Made by a program: the position numbers and the translations under genes
Notes under the pieces: generated by a model
Told to the model about the DNA's origin: nothing
Seen by the model: only the letters and a program-made list of their open reading frames with translations
Database searches by the model: none
Origin: Nansenia antarctica
Lineage: Eukaryota; Chordata; Actinopteri; Argentiniformes; Microstomatidae
Length of the DNA: 64,000 nucleotides
NCBI GenBank assembly: GCA_963989245.1
Contig: OZ022346.1
Span: 55,579,299 to 55,643,298, forward strand
Reading direction: 5' to 3'
Part shown: piece by piece, positions 54,685 to 64,000 of the stretch
Numbering within the stretch: position 1 is the first letter of the stretch
Layout of the letters: every line of letters begins with the position of its first letter

Positions 54685-55360
54685 ACAGAGGGTTTGTCCA
54701 GCACCACTGTCTGTGTGATTGAAGATGCTATGAAAGTGATGACAGAACTTTTTGTAAACAATGTCATTTGTCAAATAAATAATATTAGGTATATTGAGGA
54801 CTTCATTATCATAGTTTGGGCAGAGTTTTCTGGAAAACTAGTAGTACTTTATCTCGTTAACAATCCACTCCCTGGTTCTTAATTTAATGATTCATGTTTG
54901 TTAACGCACAGACAATATTATTCTCTTGCATCTTTGCGGCAGGGTTGCTGGGTGATTGGGTCTGACTTCAACATGGATCTTCAGAGGATCGAGTCCCGAT
55001 ATGACTCACGTATGAAGTTGTTCGAAGGCCTATTATTGCCTTGCTGGGGATCTCCCCCACCTTGCGGTTGTCCGCACACGGTCAACGGTCACATCTCACC
55101 TTTATTATTGCCTTGCTGGTGTAACCCCTCACAATCCGGACAGACCAGGCAGGCACACACAACCATACCCATGGATACAACATACATACAACATACCTGA
55201 ATGTGCAAACAAAATGGTGGTTATTTAATGGTAGGCTCCAGCACAAAACAGCTCTCGCCCCTGCATGTCAGCAAAACAATACATTCAGAACACGCTACAT
55301 TGCCGCCATCTTAGCTCACGCTAACTAGCTGTTAGCTAGTTAGCTAGTTAGCTCACAACT
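52556..55360. other. Long stretch without a recognised gene
   Basis: Contains a (CA)-rich tract at about 54450-54530 and an (AAT) microsatellite at about 54657-54684. TATTATTGCCTTGCTGG occurs twice (about 55031 and 55109). TTAGCTAG repeats lie at about 55325-55350 beside the TET exon. No exon or element boundary could be supported. Confidence 0.4.
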
Positions 55361-55696
55361 TTATCCATCCATAAAATACAAAGCGTGCACATTCATCTTG
55401 GCCTCCCACATGGCCAGGCCGTGGACGGGCTGGTTCAGGTTCTTGTGCATGTAGAAGACCAGGGAGATGCGCGTGGGGTGGGAGCGGTCGGGCCTCTTCA
55501 GAGGCGTGGTGGCATGCAGCTCGCGCCGGGCGCACTCAATCAGGATGGAGCCGTGGGCCGGGGCCACCGCCACGCCGCCGATGTCCGCCACGCAGCCGAT
55601 GTTGGGGTCCAGGAAGTTGTGTTCGCTGTCCGACCAGTACTCCCCGTCGCACGGGTCCCCCCTCTGGCTCTCGGCGTCGCTCTCCGTCCGGTTGCT
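55361..55696 (-). CDS. TET dioxygenase, C-terminal exon, truncated
   Basis: TET enzymes oxidise 5-methylcytosine with Fe(II) and 2-oxoglutarate. Acceptor TTTTAACCCCAG/AGCAACC; the exon reads EYWSDSEHNFLDPNIG, then GGVAVAPAHGSILIECARRE, LHATTPLKRPDRSHPTRISL and VFYMHKNLNQPVHGLAMWEA, matching the end of the TET catalytic domain. The iron-binding His (in LHATTP) and the 2-oxoglutarate-binding Arg (in HPTR) are present. Two oddities: an 18-bp tandem duplication adds six residues (NIGCVA before DIGGVA), and after WEAKM the normal basic tail is replaced by NVHALYFMDG and a stop. I cannot tell tet1, tet2 and tet3 apart. Upstream exons are not visible. Confidence 0.85.
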   Translation of the reverse strand, partial: SNRTESDAESQRGDPCDGEYWSDSEHNFLDPNIGCVADIGGVAVAPAHGSILIECARRELHATTPLKRPDRSHPTRISLVFYMHKNLNQPVHGLAMWEAKMNVHALYFMDG

Positions 55697-56986
55697 CTGG
55701 GGTTAAAACTGTGTGTTTATTTAGACACCGTAAGCAGGTGCGAAGAAGGCAGGCTTCACTTGCTGGAGAGCAACAAACTAATTCAAAACTGTCATCCAGT
55801 CATCCAACACCTGACAGTCTTAGGACCTCCAGCATTAAGGAAGGAGTCATTTTTGTAACCTTTCATTTTATATTTTGTGGTTAGGTAAGTTTTATTTAAC
55901 CAAAATCTGGTATTCATTGTAATTTGTAGGTATTGGGATTTGTGTGTAATTGCGCCCCTAGTGGTGGCTATAGGTTGCATTTTCCGCGTTTTTCACTGTA
56001 ACCGGCTCGGTCTGTCTCGAGTCGACTACCTGCGTTGTGTTCTGTGCTGACCGATGACAGGACGCTGATGTGTACTTTAGGCACTTTTAATCGTCATCTC
56101 TCTCTGCCTGCTCGGCGAGTTTCGCCTGATCCTCCCGATCGCCCATTTTGTGTTTGCGAGCCGCGTAGTTAGGAGGATAGTTTAATTTAAAACGGTCAAA
56201 TTTGATCTTGAAATTTGAATTTGGTCAACAAGGCGAGTCAAGGCTTTGAGTTTGAGTGACGTTTCACCACCCCGCTGGTCTCGCGCTGCTGTACGGGAGG
56301 AGTGTGTTGCAGTAATCCCTGTGAGGCTGAGGAGTTACTGAGACAGAGAGAGGGAGAGAGAGAAAGAGAGAGAGAGAAAGAAAGAGAGAAAGAAGGTCAG
56401 AAGAGAGGGAGGGAGGGGGAGAGAGAGAGAGAGAGAAATCTTCCCTCCCTCAAGGCCAACCAAACAACCCATGGCATGTCTGGTAACTGTCTAGCGTGTG
56501 TTGTCAGTAAACTAATATAGGAGCCTCTCAGCTTCTCATAGACTTTAGAGTCTTCTAAAGCTTGTGACAGGTGTGTTATTGCTGCTATCACTAATCCTGT
56601 GAAGACCCCCTATGCCTTAGCATGAACAGATGCTAAGTCAGAGGAGCCAAGGCTATCCTCCGATCGCCATTGTGGAGCAGTTGCTGGCAAACAACTGTAA
56701 TTCAAGATACATAGGACAGACAGGCCAAAATCCTTGTTTAGGGTTTTTGATATTGCTGTCTGCCCCATCTCTCTCTCTCTCTGGGGTTCCTGTTTCAGTC
56801 TCTGCCTTGGCCTAACCCTCATGTCCGAGACACTTCTCTCAGGTCTTTCGGTTGAGATTCTTCTCAGATCACAATACTGTCAGTCTTCTACAGCAAGGCC
56901 TCAAAGCCTACCTTTGATAAGCGAGAAAATCGAAACAAACTACTCGGTCAAACAACAGTAACATATTAAAACATAGAATATAAGAC
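55697..56986. other. Unassigned, with GA-rich microsatellite
   Basis: A (GA)n/(GAGAAA)n tract lies at about 56338-56440. The remainder has no supported exon; TET upstream exons were looked for on the minus strand and not found. Confidence 0.4.
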
Positions 56987-58177
56987 TTGAACAAATAAAG
57001 TATATTATGAACACAACAGCCAGGAGGAGGAGGAGGCATCAGCTTCTGTGTTATTAGAATAATAATATTACATTAATTATATAATATTACTCAAATAAGC
57101 TTCGCTATTTGCTTTGCAGTTTGGTTGACGCAGGGGAACGCATGAGCCAATTTTGTGAAGTGGTCTGTTATGACCAACACATCTACAGATCTTTGTTTAC
57201 TGTCCTCAGCACTCCAAAAATCAATGCACACCAGTTCCATGGGTGCCGATGTTACTGCGTGTGCCGTAACTCGTGCCATGAGCCGTGCCACGCCTGACCC
57301 TGACAAAATGGTGGATGATGTGGAGCATGTGATATCACTGTCTGATTTTCCCCTGTCTGTCCCTCACAGTGAACTGGTGAGAGAGCAGCGGGCAGATCCA
57401 AGTCTGAAAGAGCTGTTGAGCTTTCCAAACACATCACTGAGATAGGCCAGTTTCATCAGGAATTCTAAATTACTGAACTTGCTTGCAGATTCGTGCATTC
57501 CCACCTCCTCCATAAACACCCGAATCTCCTCTCTGAGCTCAAAGACTCGGGACAACACTTTCCCTCGGGAGAGCCACCTTGCTTCACTGTGAAACAGCAA
57601 AGCAGAGTGTTCAGCTCCCATTTCCTCACACAGTGCAGAGAACAGACGTGCTTTCAGTGGGCGGGTTTTGATGAAATTTACAACACCGATCACTTCAAAG
57701 TTTTGAAAGTAACGAATTATAATAATTAATAAACTGACACTTTTGTTGAGTTATCTTGAGCCTTTATGTAAACGAGTGTTGTTCCCATCGGCCTTGAGGC
57801 CGCAGGTATGATGGAGATATTGATATGATATTGATATGCTAAGCTGCCTGGATGCGAGCGCCTCTCTGTGAATGACACAGTGTGTCCATTGCGCGTTTGG
57901 TGCGACGCGATTTATTAGCGCCTGCAGTCCCTTCCTTTTCCCGGCCATTGTCTGCGCACCATCTGAGCAAAACCCCACACAGTTCTCCCATTTCAGTCCG
58001 TGTTCTGTCAGGTAAGTGTCAAGAATCCCAAATAGCTCATTAGCTGTCGCTCTCCCTGTCACATGCTTGCAAAACAGCACGTCTTCATTCATTGACTCCG
58101 AATCTACATAGCGGACATAAGAAATAAACAAGCAGTCCTTATTACTGTCAGTAGCCTCATCAACTTGCAATGGATAA
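56987..58177. repeat. Tandem duplication, unit 1 (1191 bp)
   Basis: This unit repeats at 58178-59368 with an offset of exactly 1191 bases and about three single-base differences seen. It contains a gypsy integrase fragment and a hAT transposase fragment. Confidence 0.9.
57091..57306 (-). pseudogene. Ty3/gypsy integrase fragment (unit 1)
   Basis: The blocks PMELVCIDFWSAEDSKQRSV, then DVLVITDHFTKLAHAFPC and NQTAKQIAKLI are the start of a vertebrate gypsy integrase catalytic core, with its first Asp in CIDFW. The other catalytic residues are absent. An identical copy is at 58282-58497. Confidence 0.75.
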
Positions 58178-58230
58178 TTGAACAAATAAAGTATATTATG
58201 AACACAACAGCCAGGAGGAGGAGGAGGCAT
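57364..58230 (-). pseudogene. hAT (ZBED/SCAND3-like) transposase fragment (unit 1)
   Basis: Minus-strand reading: QVDEATDSNKDCLFISYVRY, then GLKWENCVGFCSDGAQTMAG and QWTHCVIHREALASRQLS; after a break of about 150 bp, VVNFIKTRPLKARLFSALCE and LLFHSEARWLSRGKVLSRVF. These blocks are the core of Buster/ZBED5-like hAT transposases. The break and the missing ends make it non-functional. Its N-terminal part is cut at the duplication boundary. Confidence 0.75.
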
Positions 58231-59368
58231 CAGCTTCTGTGTTATTAGAATAATAATATTACATTAATTATATAATATTACTCAAATAAGCTTCGCTATT
58301 TGCTTTGCAGTTTGGTTGACGCAGGGGAACGCATGAGCCAATTTTGTGAAGTGGTCTGTTATGACCAACACATCTACAGATCTTTGTTTACTGTCCTCAG
58401 CACTCCAAAAATCAATGCACACCAGTTCCATGGGTGCCGATGTTACTGCGTGTGCCGTAACTCGTGCCATGAGCCGTGCCACGCCTGACCCTGACAAAAT
58501 GGTGGATGATGTGGAGCATGTGATATCACTGTCTGATTTTCCCCTGTCTGTCCCTCACAGTGAACTGGTGAGAGAGCAGCGGGCAGATCCAAGTCTGAAA
58601 GAGCTGTTGAGCTTTCCAAACATATCACTGAGATAGGCCAGTTTCATCAGGAATTCTAAATTACTGAACTTGCTTGCAGATTCGTGCATTCCCACCTCCT
58701 CCATAAACACCCGAATCTCCTCTCTGAGCTCAAAGACTCGGGACAACACTTTCCCTCGGGAGAGCCACCTTGCTTCACTGTGAAACAGCAAAGCAGAGTG
58801 TTCAGCTCCCATTTCCTCACACAGTGCAGAGAACAGACGTGCTTTCAGTGGGCGGGTTTTGATGAAATTTACAACACCGATCACTTCAAAGTTTTGAAAG
58901 TAACGAATTATAATAATTAATAAACTGACACTTTTGTTGAGTTATCTTGAGCCTTTATGTAAACGAGTGTTGTTCCCATCGGCCTTGAGGCCGCAGGTAT
59001 GATGGAGATATTGATATGATATTGATATGCTAAGCTGCCTGGATGCGAGCGCCTCTCTGTGAATGACACAGTGTGTCCATTGCGCGTTTGGTGCGACGCG
59101 ATTTATTAGCGCCTGCAGTCCCTTCCTTTTCCCGGCCATTGTCTGCGCACCATCTGAGCAAAACCCCACACAGTTCTCCCATTTCAGTCCGTGTTCTGTC
59201 AGGTAAGTGTCAAGAATCCCAAATAGCTCATTAGCTGTCACTCTCCCTGTCACATGCTTGCAAAACAGCAAGTCTTCATTCATTGACTCCGAATCTACAT
59301 AGCGGACATAAGAAATAAACAAGCAGTCCTTATTACTGTCAGTAGCCTCATCAACTTGCAATGCAAAA
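58178..59368. repeat. Tandem duplication, unit 2
   Basis: Second copy of the 1191-bp unit. It differs at about 58623 (T for C), 59231 (A for G) and near 59271 (A for C). It is continuous on its right with the N-terminal part of the hAT transposase, so this is probably the parental copy. Confidence 0.9.
58282..58497 (-). pseudogene. Ty3/gypsy integrase fragment (unit 2)
   Basis: Same translation as 57091-57306. It lies directly after the C-terminal end of the hAT fragment in minus orientation, so the unit fuses pieces of two unrelated element types. Confidence 0.75.
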
Positions 59369-59670
59369 CGTTTGTGTAGTTTCTCTGCGAGTTGTTCCTC
59401 AAGGTCCTCTGACATCTCACCTATGCGTCTTGCAATGGTGTCGTTGGACAGGGGAATGGTCTTCAATTTTGCAGCGGTTGTCTCATCAATCAAAGTTGAC
59501 ACCATATCCAGTGCAGCTGGGAGTATGAGCTCCTCAGCTATGGTGTGCGGTTTCTTGCACACCATAGCTTGAGAGTGGATATTTATCTTTGATGGCAACG
59601 TCCCAGCTACAGTTAGCAAAAACCTGTACAAGTGTGCTTTGTGCCACTTTTTATCTGACTGCTTTACCAA
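58555..59670 (-). pseudogene. hAT (ZBED/SCAND3-like) transposase, longer copy
   Basis: Here the N-terminal part is retained: PHTIAEELILPAALDMVSTL, then TIPLSNDTIARRIGEMSEDL, followed by the catalytic-core blocks listed for unit 1. The reading is open 59670-58942, then broken by about 57 bp of unrelated AT-rich sequence, then open 58884-58555. Any upstream BED finger is not recognisable. No target duplications were found. The host SCAND3/ZBED5 genes are domesticated relatives; this copy looks dead. Confidence 0.78.
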
Positions 59671-60769
59671 CCTGGGTCAGTACAAAGCAGGACTTGCCGC
59701 GAAACCTGTCTTGAATGAGGAATCAATACCAACTCTGTCCGTGACAAATGCAGACGAAGGTAAATGTACGTTTTTCTTTAATGGTCCTGTTTCTTTTGCC
59801 ATGTAGCACTAGCTAATGCTAACAGCTGAGGTCATATATATTAGATTACATTTTCTACAAAGTTACTGCCATTACTTGCTGCAGGATACACAATAACGTT
59901 TAAGCTTAACGATAGACGTGTGAAAAAGAAATGGTCAAACTGCAGGAATTCCTTTGCTTGGCAATGTTGTGTAACTTTGATTAGACCCAGCAGCTAACTT
60001 GCTCAGACCATAAAGCTGTACTAGCTGAGTAGTGTGTGTAAAGTGAAGCCCAGGCTAATATCCATTGATTTGGGCATTCTCTCAATAAGCAAGCGGAATG
60101 GAGGTCATAATGAAGCACTGACACAGCGATCTGAAAATAGCGTAGATAGACCGACGCACTGATTTTGGACATGGTAAAAACATGGTTAAAGTGGGGCGTC
60201 CAAACTAATAATTTTTAAAAGTGGATGGGGCTTGGTCACAACACAAGTTACACTCCAAGTAAAATGTTCTGTGTAATGAGTTTCTTCTTCAATAATTGAC
60301 TGTATAAATTAACCATAACATCAAGGAGACACAGGCAGATGGGGTGTGGGGAGCAGCAGCTCATTTGCATTTAAAGCTACAGACACAGAAACAGCCCGTC
60401 GAGAACAGGACTGACAAAAAGGCGTATAGAGGCATTCTAGAATGCCTTTAAATTAAAATCTGAGTGGTATTTTCAGCAAAAACTTCAAATACATGTTTTG
60501 GGGACCCCAGAGACCTAAATTAACTTGTTGAAACATAGTATAATATGGGACCTTTAACAAAAGCTTTGCAAAGCTCAAAAAGTAAGCTTTTTCTTCTTTC
60601 TTGAGCACATTTCACACCCCCAACCCCCCCCATCAAATATGATCATTTACAAACACAGCTTGGAAAGTACATACAACATAATAACTACCATTCATTTCTA
60701 GTATATTCCAGATAGCAAAAACAAAACGCCACCAACTTAACAACCAGTCTCTTTGTCTGCACACATGAC
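59671..60769. other. Spacer with old interspersed repeat
   Basis: About 60200-60560 resembles a dispersed fish repeat (TTTTGGGGACCCCAGAGACC with a GGGACCTTTAA end). No gene was recognised. Confidence 0.4.
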
Positions 60770-61450
60770 TTATTTTGAATGTGACATCCTGGTGCGCTTG
60801 GCTGGAGTTTGTACGGGCTCCTGAGCTCTTTTTGTGGCAGGCTTAGGGCTCACACTTGGAGAGAGAGTGGCCTCCATCTTCCTCTGTGATCTCGTCAGTA
60901 CCTGGTCAGGTGAGACAGGTATCCTGATGTCCATGTTCTGCTGCAGTGCTGCCACCACACTCTCAGAACTTTTACTTTCAGTGATTCTACTTTGAGAGGG
61001 TTTCTTTGTTTGCACTTTCACCTCATTTGCTTTACTCACCGGAGCCTTTTCCACTCCTGTTTTCTCAGCCCCGACCTGCTTTTTGTTTGTGTCCTTATCT
61101 ACAGTGGCAGGAGCAGGGCTGTCTTTCTGTGTTTTCGTGGAAATATGTATTTGGGGAGAGCTCTGTTGTGATGCACCGTCTTTCCTAGCAGGATCCCGTA
61201 AAGTTCTACTGCTGCTGCTGCTAGTCTTGGCTACCTGGATAGCAGCTTTTGCTGCAGTCTTTCTACTAGGAGACATCTTTTTTTTCTGTGTCTTTGCAAC
61301 AATGGACTCCTTCTGTCTTTTACTGGCAGACAGAGGGAATTTCTGCCTCCGTACAGAAGACAGGTCCGGTTTAGATGCTGCCTCCGTAGTAGTGGCTGCA
61401 AGGATCTGCAGGGTGCACATTGGCTGGCTGGTGAAAATCCATTTTCGGCC
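60770..61450 (-). CDS. Unrecognised basic nuclear-type protein, last exon
   Basis: A 681-bp exon; acceptor CTCCATAGGATAG/GGCCGA, phase 0, ending in TAA at 60770-60772. The protein is rich in Lys, Ser, Thr and Pro: KRQKESIVAKTQKKKMSPSR, then SPDQVLTRSQRKMEATLSPS and QTPAKRTRMSHSK at the C-terminus. Several SP/TP sites and basic clusters suggest a phosphorylated, disordered nuclear protein. I do not recognise it. Its splice phase matches the exon at 61614-61868. Confidence 0.65.
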   Translation of the reverse strand, partial: GRKWIFTSQPMCTLQILAATTTEAASKPDLSSVRRQKFPLSASKRQKESIVAKTQKKKMSPSRKTAAKAAIQVAKTSSSSSRTLRDPARKDGASQQSSPQIHISTKTQKDSPAPATVDKDTNKKQVGAEKTGVEKAPVSKANEVKVQTKKPSQSRITESKSSESVVAALQQNMDIRIPVSPDQVLTRSQRKMEATLSPSVSPKPATKRAQEPVQTPAKRTRMSHSK

Positions 61451-61613
61451 CTATCCTATGGAGATGAGTACAACACAGAGGACATTTGTTAGGATGGGAA
61501 ACAATGAATGGATAGATTTAGTGTTAGTGAAATGAAACTTCTCTATGATGAACTGTAGATAGAGAGCATGATGTAGAAGTAGTAGTTAAGCGATTTTAGT
61601 ACCCTTTACTCAC

Positions 61614-61868
61614 TAACGGCTGACTCATAATGCCAGCTATATCAGCAGATTGCTCTAGCGTTTGATAGAGTTCTTTGAGAGTTCTTTTCAGCATCAGCAG
61701 AGCAGGGTCCGTAGTAGTGGAGGTTTTTGTATCGGTAACATTGATGCTTTCCCCTGGAGCCTCTTTCAGCCTCATAGACGTCTGTTGAACCTGCAGCTTC
61801 TCCCGGATGTTAGAGTACTTCCTCAGAATCCTGGCACTTGCTGGATTTTTGGCCTTCACAGTGTTCTT
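61614..61868 (-). CDS. Unrecognised basic protein, upstream exon
   Basis: 255 bp, exactly 85 codons, acceptor AACCCCAG/AAGAAC and donor CCGTTA/GTGAGT. It encodes KNTVKAKNPASARILRKYSN, then IREKLQVQQTSMRLKEAPGE and LLMLKRTLKELYQTLEQSAD, predicted helical with a coiled-coil-like end. Phase 0 to phase 0 joining with 61450-60770 supports one gene. Its 5' neighbour is a klhl10-like fragment with which it abuts; the true upstream exon is unclear. Confidence 0.6.
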
Positions 61869-61886
61869 CTGGGGTTCACTTTGAGA

Positions 61887-62137
61887 ACCACTGCCTTAAA
61901 GTGATGCAGGATGAAGAGAGAGGACCTGCGCCTGAGCTCAGGGCAGGAGTAGAAGTCTGCAAACGTACAGATGCCAATGCAGTTCTCCGGGCACAGCTGG
62001 GCCTCTAGGTAGTCAGAGCAGGCTTGCACAATGCCCATGACAGAGAACTGATCTGCAGCCACCAGAAGCTGCTCCACATTCTCGTCAGTGACAGGCACGG
62101 AGTGTGTGTAGGCACTAGGCATGAGGCTTCCAGTCCC
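61887..62137 (-). pseudogene. klhl10-like BTB/BACK fragment
   Basis: Minus-strand reading: YTHSVPVTDENVEQLLVAAD, then QFSVMGIVQACSDYLEAQLC and PENCIGICTFADFYSCPELR, ending FILHHFKAVV. This is the end of the BTB domain and the start of the BACK domain of KLHL10-type proteins, which are adaptors of CUL3 ubiquitin ligases. The reading becomes KVNPRRTL and stops where KLHL10 would continue, and no Kelch repeats are present. A possible acceptor lies near 62137. It is a partial or decayed copy; family level is fairly safe, the exact paralogue is not. Confidence 0.6.
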
Positions 62138-62645
62138 AAAAAAACAATAAAGGCAACAAAACAACCCTAGGCTAAATATGTATTAGGAGTAAGTTTGTAT
62201 AACCAAAGAGACATGTTTAAATCATTGTTGATGTGATAGTTTAAACACCCTTCTTCTGAGTGAACATTCCTTGTCTTTCTGTGCTGTATGACCACAAATG
62301 TTTTAGCATACAAAATACTGTGTCCCTTGCTGTAAGCATTCCAGTTTAAACAAGAGATGAGAACTGCATCTTTGGTAAACGAAACCTAATTCTTGTGGTC
62401 TCAGTGATACTCTAGGTCACTCCTCAGTCAAAACATACCGTAATCCCACATCAAACACATCTAACAGAACTATTAGGCCTACACTAATGTAATCAGCTAG
62501 CTAATCAGCTAGCTAATGAGACGCATCATTAGTTCGCTTGACAACTTAAGATGGCAGCAGAATGGCCTCTCTCCTGGGTGTTTTTTTAATTGTATTTTTA
62601 CAGATTATGAAAATGTAGATTGTCAGCTCTCAAATGATGTTGTCA
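62138..62645. other. Spacer
   Basis: AT-rich, contains a duplicated AATCAGCTAGCT (about 62491-62515). No exon supported. Confidence 0.35.
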
Positions 62646-62768
62646 TACACTGAAACCAGTTGAAAATAGTTGAAGATTTATTGTTTATGTGAATGTTGGT
62701 ACACCTCGATTCAACTAGCAGAGAAAATCTCCCTGAACCAAAACAAACAAACACGTTGGTTTCAGACG
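62646..62768. repeat. Direct repeat, left copy
   Basis: About 120 bp that recurs at 63349-63470 on the far side of the minisatellite exon, with a few differences near CAGTTGAAA. In minus sense it contains TTTCAACTGGTTTCAG and AATAAA. Confidence 0.85.
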
Positions 62769-62784
62769 GTGCTCCATCGCGTCA

Positions 62785-63355
62785 TCACATCACCTCTGAT
62801 TCATCTTTATCTTCCGAAGGGTCTTCCGCTTTCTCCTGTTGGGGGGACTCCTGGTCAGGAAGAATTTTCTCTGAGCTTTTCGACCGTTTTACTTTCTTAC
62901 GTTTCTTGGTCTCCAACTTGGAACTTGAAGAGAACTCCTGTGAGACAGCGCCAGCCTCCAGTGAGACAGCGCCAGCCTCCAGTGAGACAGTGCCAGCCTC
63001 CAGTGAGACAGCGCCAGCCTCCAGTGAGACAGCGCCAGCCTCCAGTGAGACAGCGCCAGCCTCCAGTGAGACAGCGCCAGCCTCCAGTGAGACAGCGCCA
63101 GGCTCCAGTGAGACAGCGCCAGCCTCCAGTGAGACAGCGCCAGCCTCCAGTGAGACAGCGCCAGCCTCCAGTGAGACAGCGCCAGCCTCCAGTGAGACAG
63201 CGCCAGCCTCCAGTGAGACAGTGCCAGCCTCCAGTGAGACAGTGCCAGCCTCCAGTGAGACAGCGCCAGCCTCCAGTGAGACAGCGCCAGCCTCCAGTGA
63301 GACAGTGCCAGCCTCCAGTGAGACAGCGCCAGCCTCCAGTGAGACATCGCATACA
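62785..63355 (-). CDS. Repeat-bearing terminal exon, unrecognised protein
   Basis: On the minus strand an acceptor CAACTGGTTTCAG/TGTATG is followed by 189 open codons and a TGA at 62785-62787. About 20 tandem heptads of the type SLEAGAV come first, then QEFSSSSKLETKKRKKVKRS and KSSEKILPDQESPQQEKAED to DESEVM. The heptads come from a 21-bp minisatellite. The tail has an NLS-like KKRKKVKR and an acidic end, as in chromatin or nucleolar proteins. The frame has no ATG before the repeats, so it needs an upstream exon; none is confirmed. AATAAA lies in the left direct repeat at about 62678. Other frames through the repeat are open too, but only this one has a sensible unique tail. Confidence 0.55.
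62936..63349. repeat. 21-bp minisatellite
   Basis: About 20 units of CAGCCTCCAGTGAGACAGCGC with few variants (AGTGCC, CAGGCTCC). The period is divisible by three, so all frames without stops stay open on both strands. Confidence 0.95.
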
Positions 63356-63470
63356 CTGAAACCAGTTGAAATTAGATTAATTTATTGTTTATGTGAATGT
63401 TGGTACACCTCGATTCAACTAGCAGAGAAAATCTCCCTGAACCAAAACAAACAAACACGTTGGTTTCAGA
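63349..63470. repeat. Direct repeat, right copy
   Basis: Matches 62646-62768. In minus sense it holds the acceptor of the repeat-bearing exon. Confidence 0.85.
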
Positions 63471-64000
63471 ACATGCTAAAACACATAACTACACAAAACT
63501 GGATTATCACACAGTCCCTAAACATGAACAAGACATGTATCACCATGACAACACTCACCCGAGTACAAAGCTCAGAATGTGTTACAGCAGACGAGTGTTG
63601 TGAATCACGTAATGAAAACAAGCTTAGTTTGCTGACAAATTATAAGTATTTAAGGATCCTAAAACTGTTGATTGTTATATTGAGGGGGCTCTACAACATT
63701 TAAACTTTCAGAACATTTAAAAAACAAAACATAAAAATCATCAGCATCATTAAACAATGTCAATATGTCCACACAGGCTAGAGGCCAATCTAACAAATGT
63801 GGGGGAGGAATATTGTTGGAGTACGTCCAGGCGTATGTCCAGAAAATAATCTAATCTAATAGAAAACTGAGAAGTGATAGGATCTATATCTTAATATGAT
63901 ATGATGTACAACATCTTAGTCTTCTAGCTGAAACGTTAGGAGGATTTATTGCAAACATACAACATACCAGTATTCAGTCACACTCGGCTTCTAAACATAA
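63471..64000. other. Right end of window, unassigned
   Basis: A possible minus-strand donor GTGAGTGTTG lies at about 63551-63560 (exon side CTTTGTACTCGG), which could end an exon upstream of the repeat exon. I could not find a reading frame that joins it cleanly. Confidence 0.3.

Noticed and set aside
62693..63703. A 336-residue plus-strand protein with ETAPASS repeats
   Set aside because: The unique flanks on this strand have no coding character, while the opposite strand has an acceptor and a nuclear-type tail.

Overview
The window looks like gene-poor, repeat-dense chromosomal DNA from a teleost fish. The evidence is spliced vertebrate genes (the 3' end of pla2g6, the last exon of a TET dioxygenase, an hspa12-like exon, a klhl10-like fragment) embedded in typical fish retroelements: L2/CR1-type LINEs with short-repeat tails, tRNA-derived SINE pieces, vertebrate Ty3/gypsy elements and hAT/Harbinger-like DNA transposons. 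There are no bacterial-type operons, no CRISPR arrays and no complete tRNA or rRNA genes. Family names rest on motifs read by eye; no database search was possible.

Layout. 1-3.1 kb: a broken Ty3/gypsy element (minus strand), a second small copy of its RT region and a 0.7-kb inverted-repeat element. 3.76-4.29 kb: a 60-bp minisatellite built of promoter-like motifs. 4.6-8.4 kb: DNA-transposon debris (palindromic MITE family, hAT BED-finger remnant). 8.4-15.3 kb: two nearly full-length L2-type LINEs on the minus strand, the second lying directly downstream of pla2g6. 15.4-18.9 kb: the last three exons of pla2g6 (minus), with a hAT element nested in an intron and itself carrying a smaller hAT MITE. 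19.3-19.75 kb: G-rich minisatellite. 21.2-22.65 kb: four 3' exons of an unrecognised plus-strand gene. 22.8-28.2 kb: a truncated Ty3/gypsy copy with one LTR, an inverted repeat with telomere-like repeats, and a complete Ty3/gypsy element with 138-bp LTRs and a GTACC target duplication. 30.3-33.3 kb: a SCAN-type Gag ORF joined in frame to a 5'-truncated L2. 33.3-37.7 kb: a second LINE family and an inverted-repeat element. 37.9-38.8 kb: a damaged hspa12-like exon. 39.1-40.9 kb: a fourth L2 copy. 43.2-45.7 kb: a spliced but damaged hAT-derived gene. 46.6-47.5 kb: two minisatellites. 48.0-52.6 kb: a complete Ty3/gypsy element with identical LTRs and a textbook -1 frameshift site. 55.4-55.7 kb: TET exon. 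57.0-59.4 kb: a 1.19-kb tandem duplication containing hAT and integrase fragments. 60.8-63.4 kb: minus-strand exons of unrecognised nuclear-type proteins, a klhl10-like fragment and an exon of about 20 seven-residue repeats that has no start codon of its own.

The genes do not form a pathway. What ties the window together is layered transposition: young LTR elements (identical or one-mismatch LTRs), four L2 copies, and elements inserted into other elements. The most interesting signals are the promoter-motif minisatellite, LINE 5' ends that coincide with a YY1-type motif overlapping the start codon, the frameshift cassette at 51.5 kb, the in-frame Gag-RT chimera at 30-33 kb, the telomere-repeat hairpin at 23.8 kb, and the hidden repeat exon at 62.8-63.4 kb.
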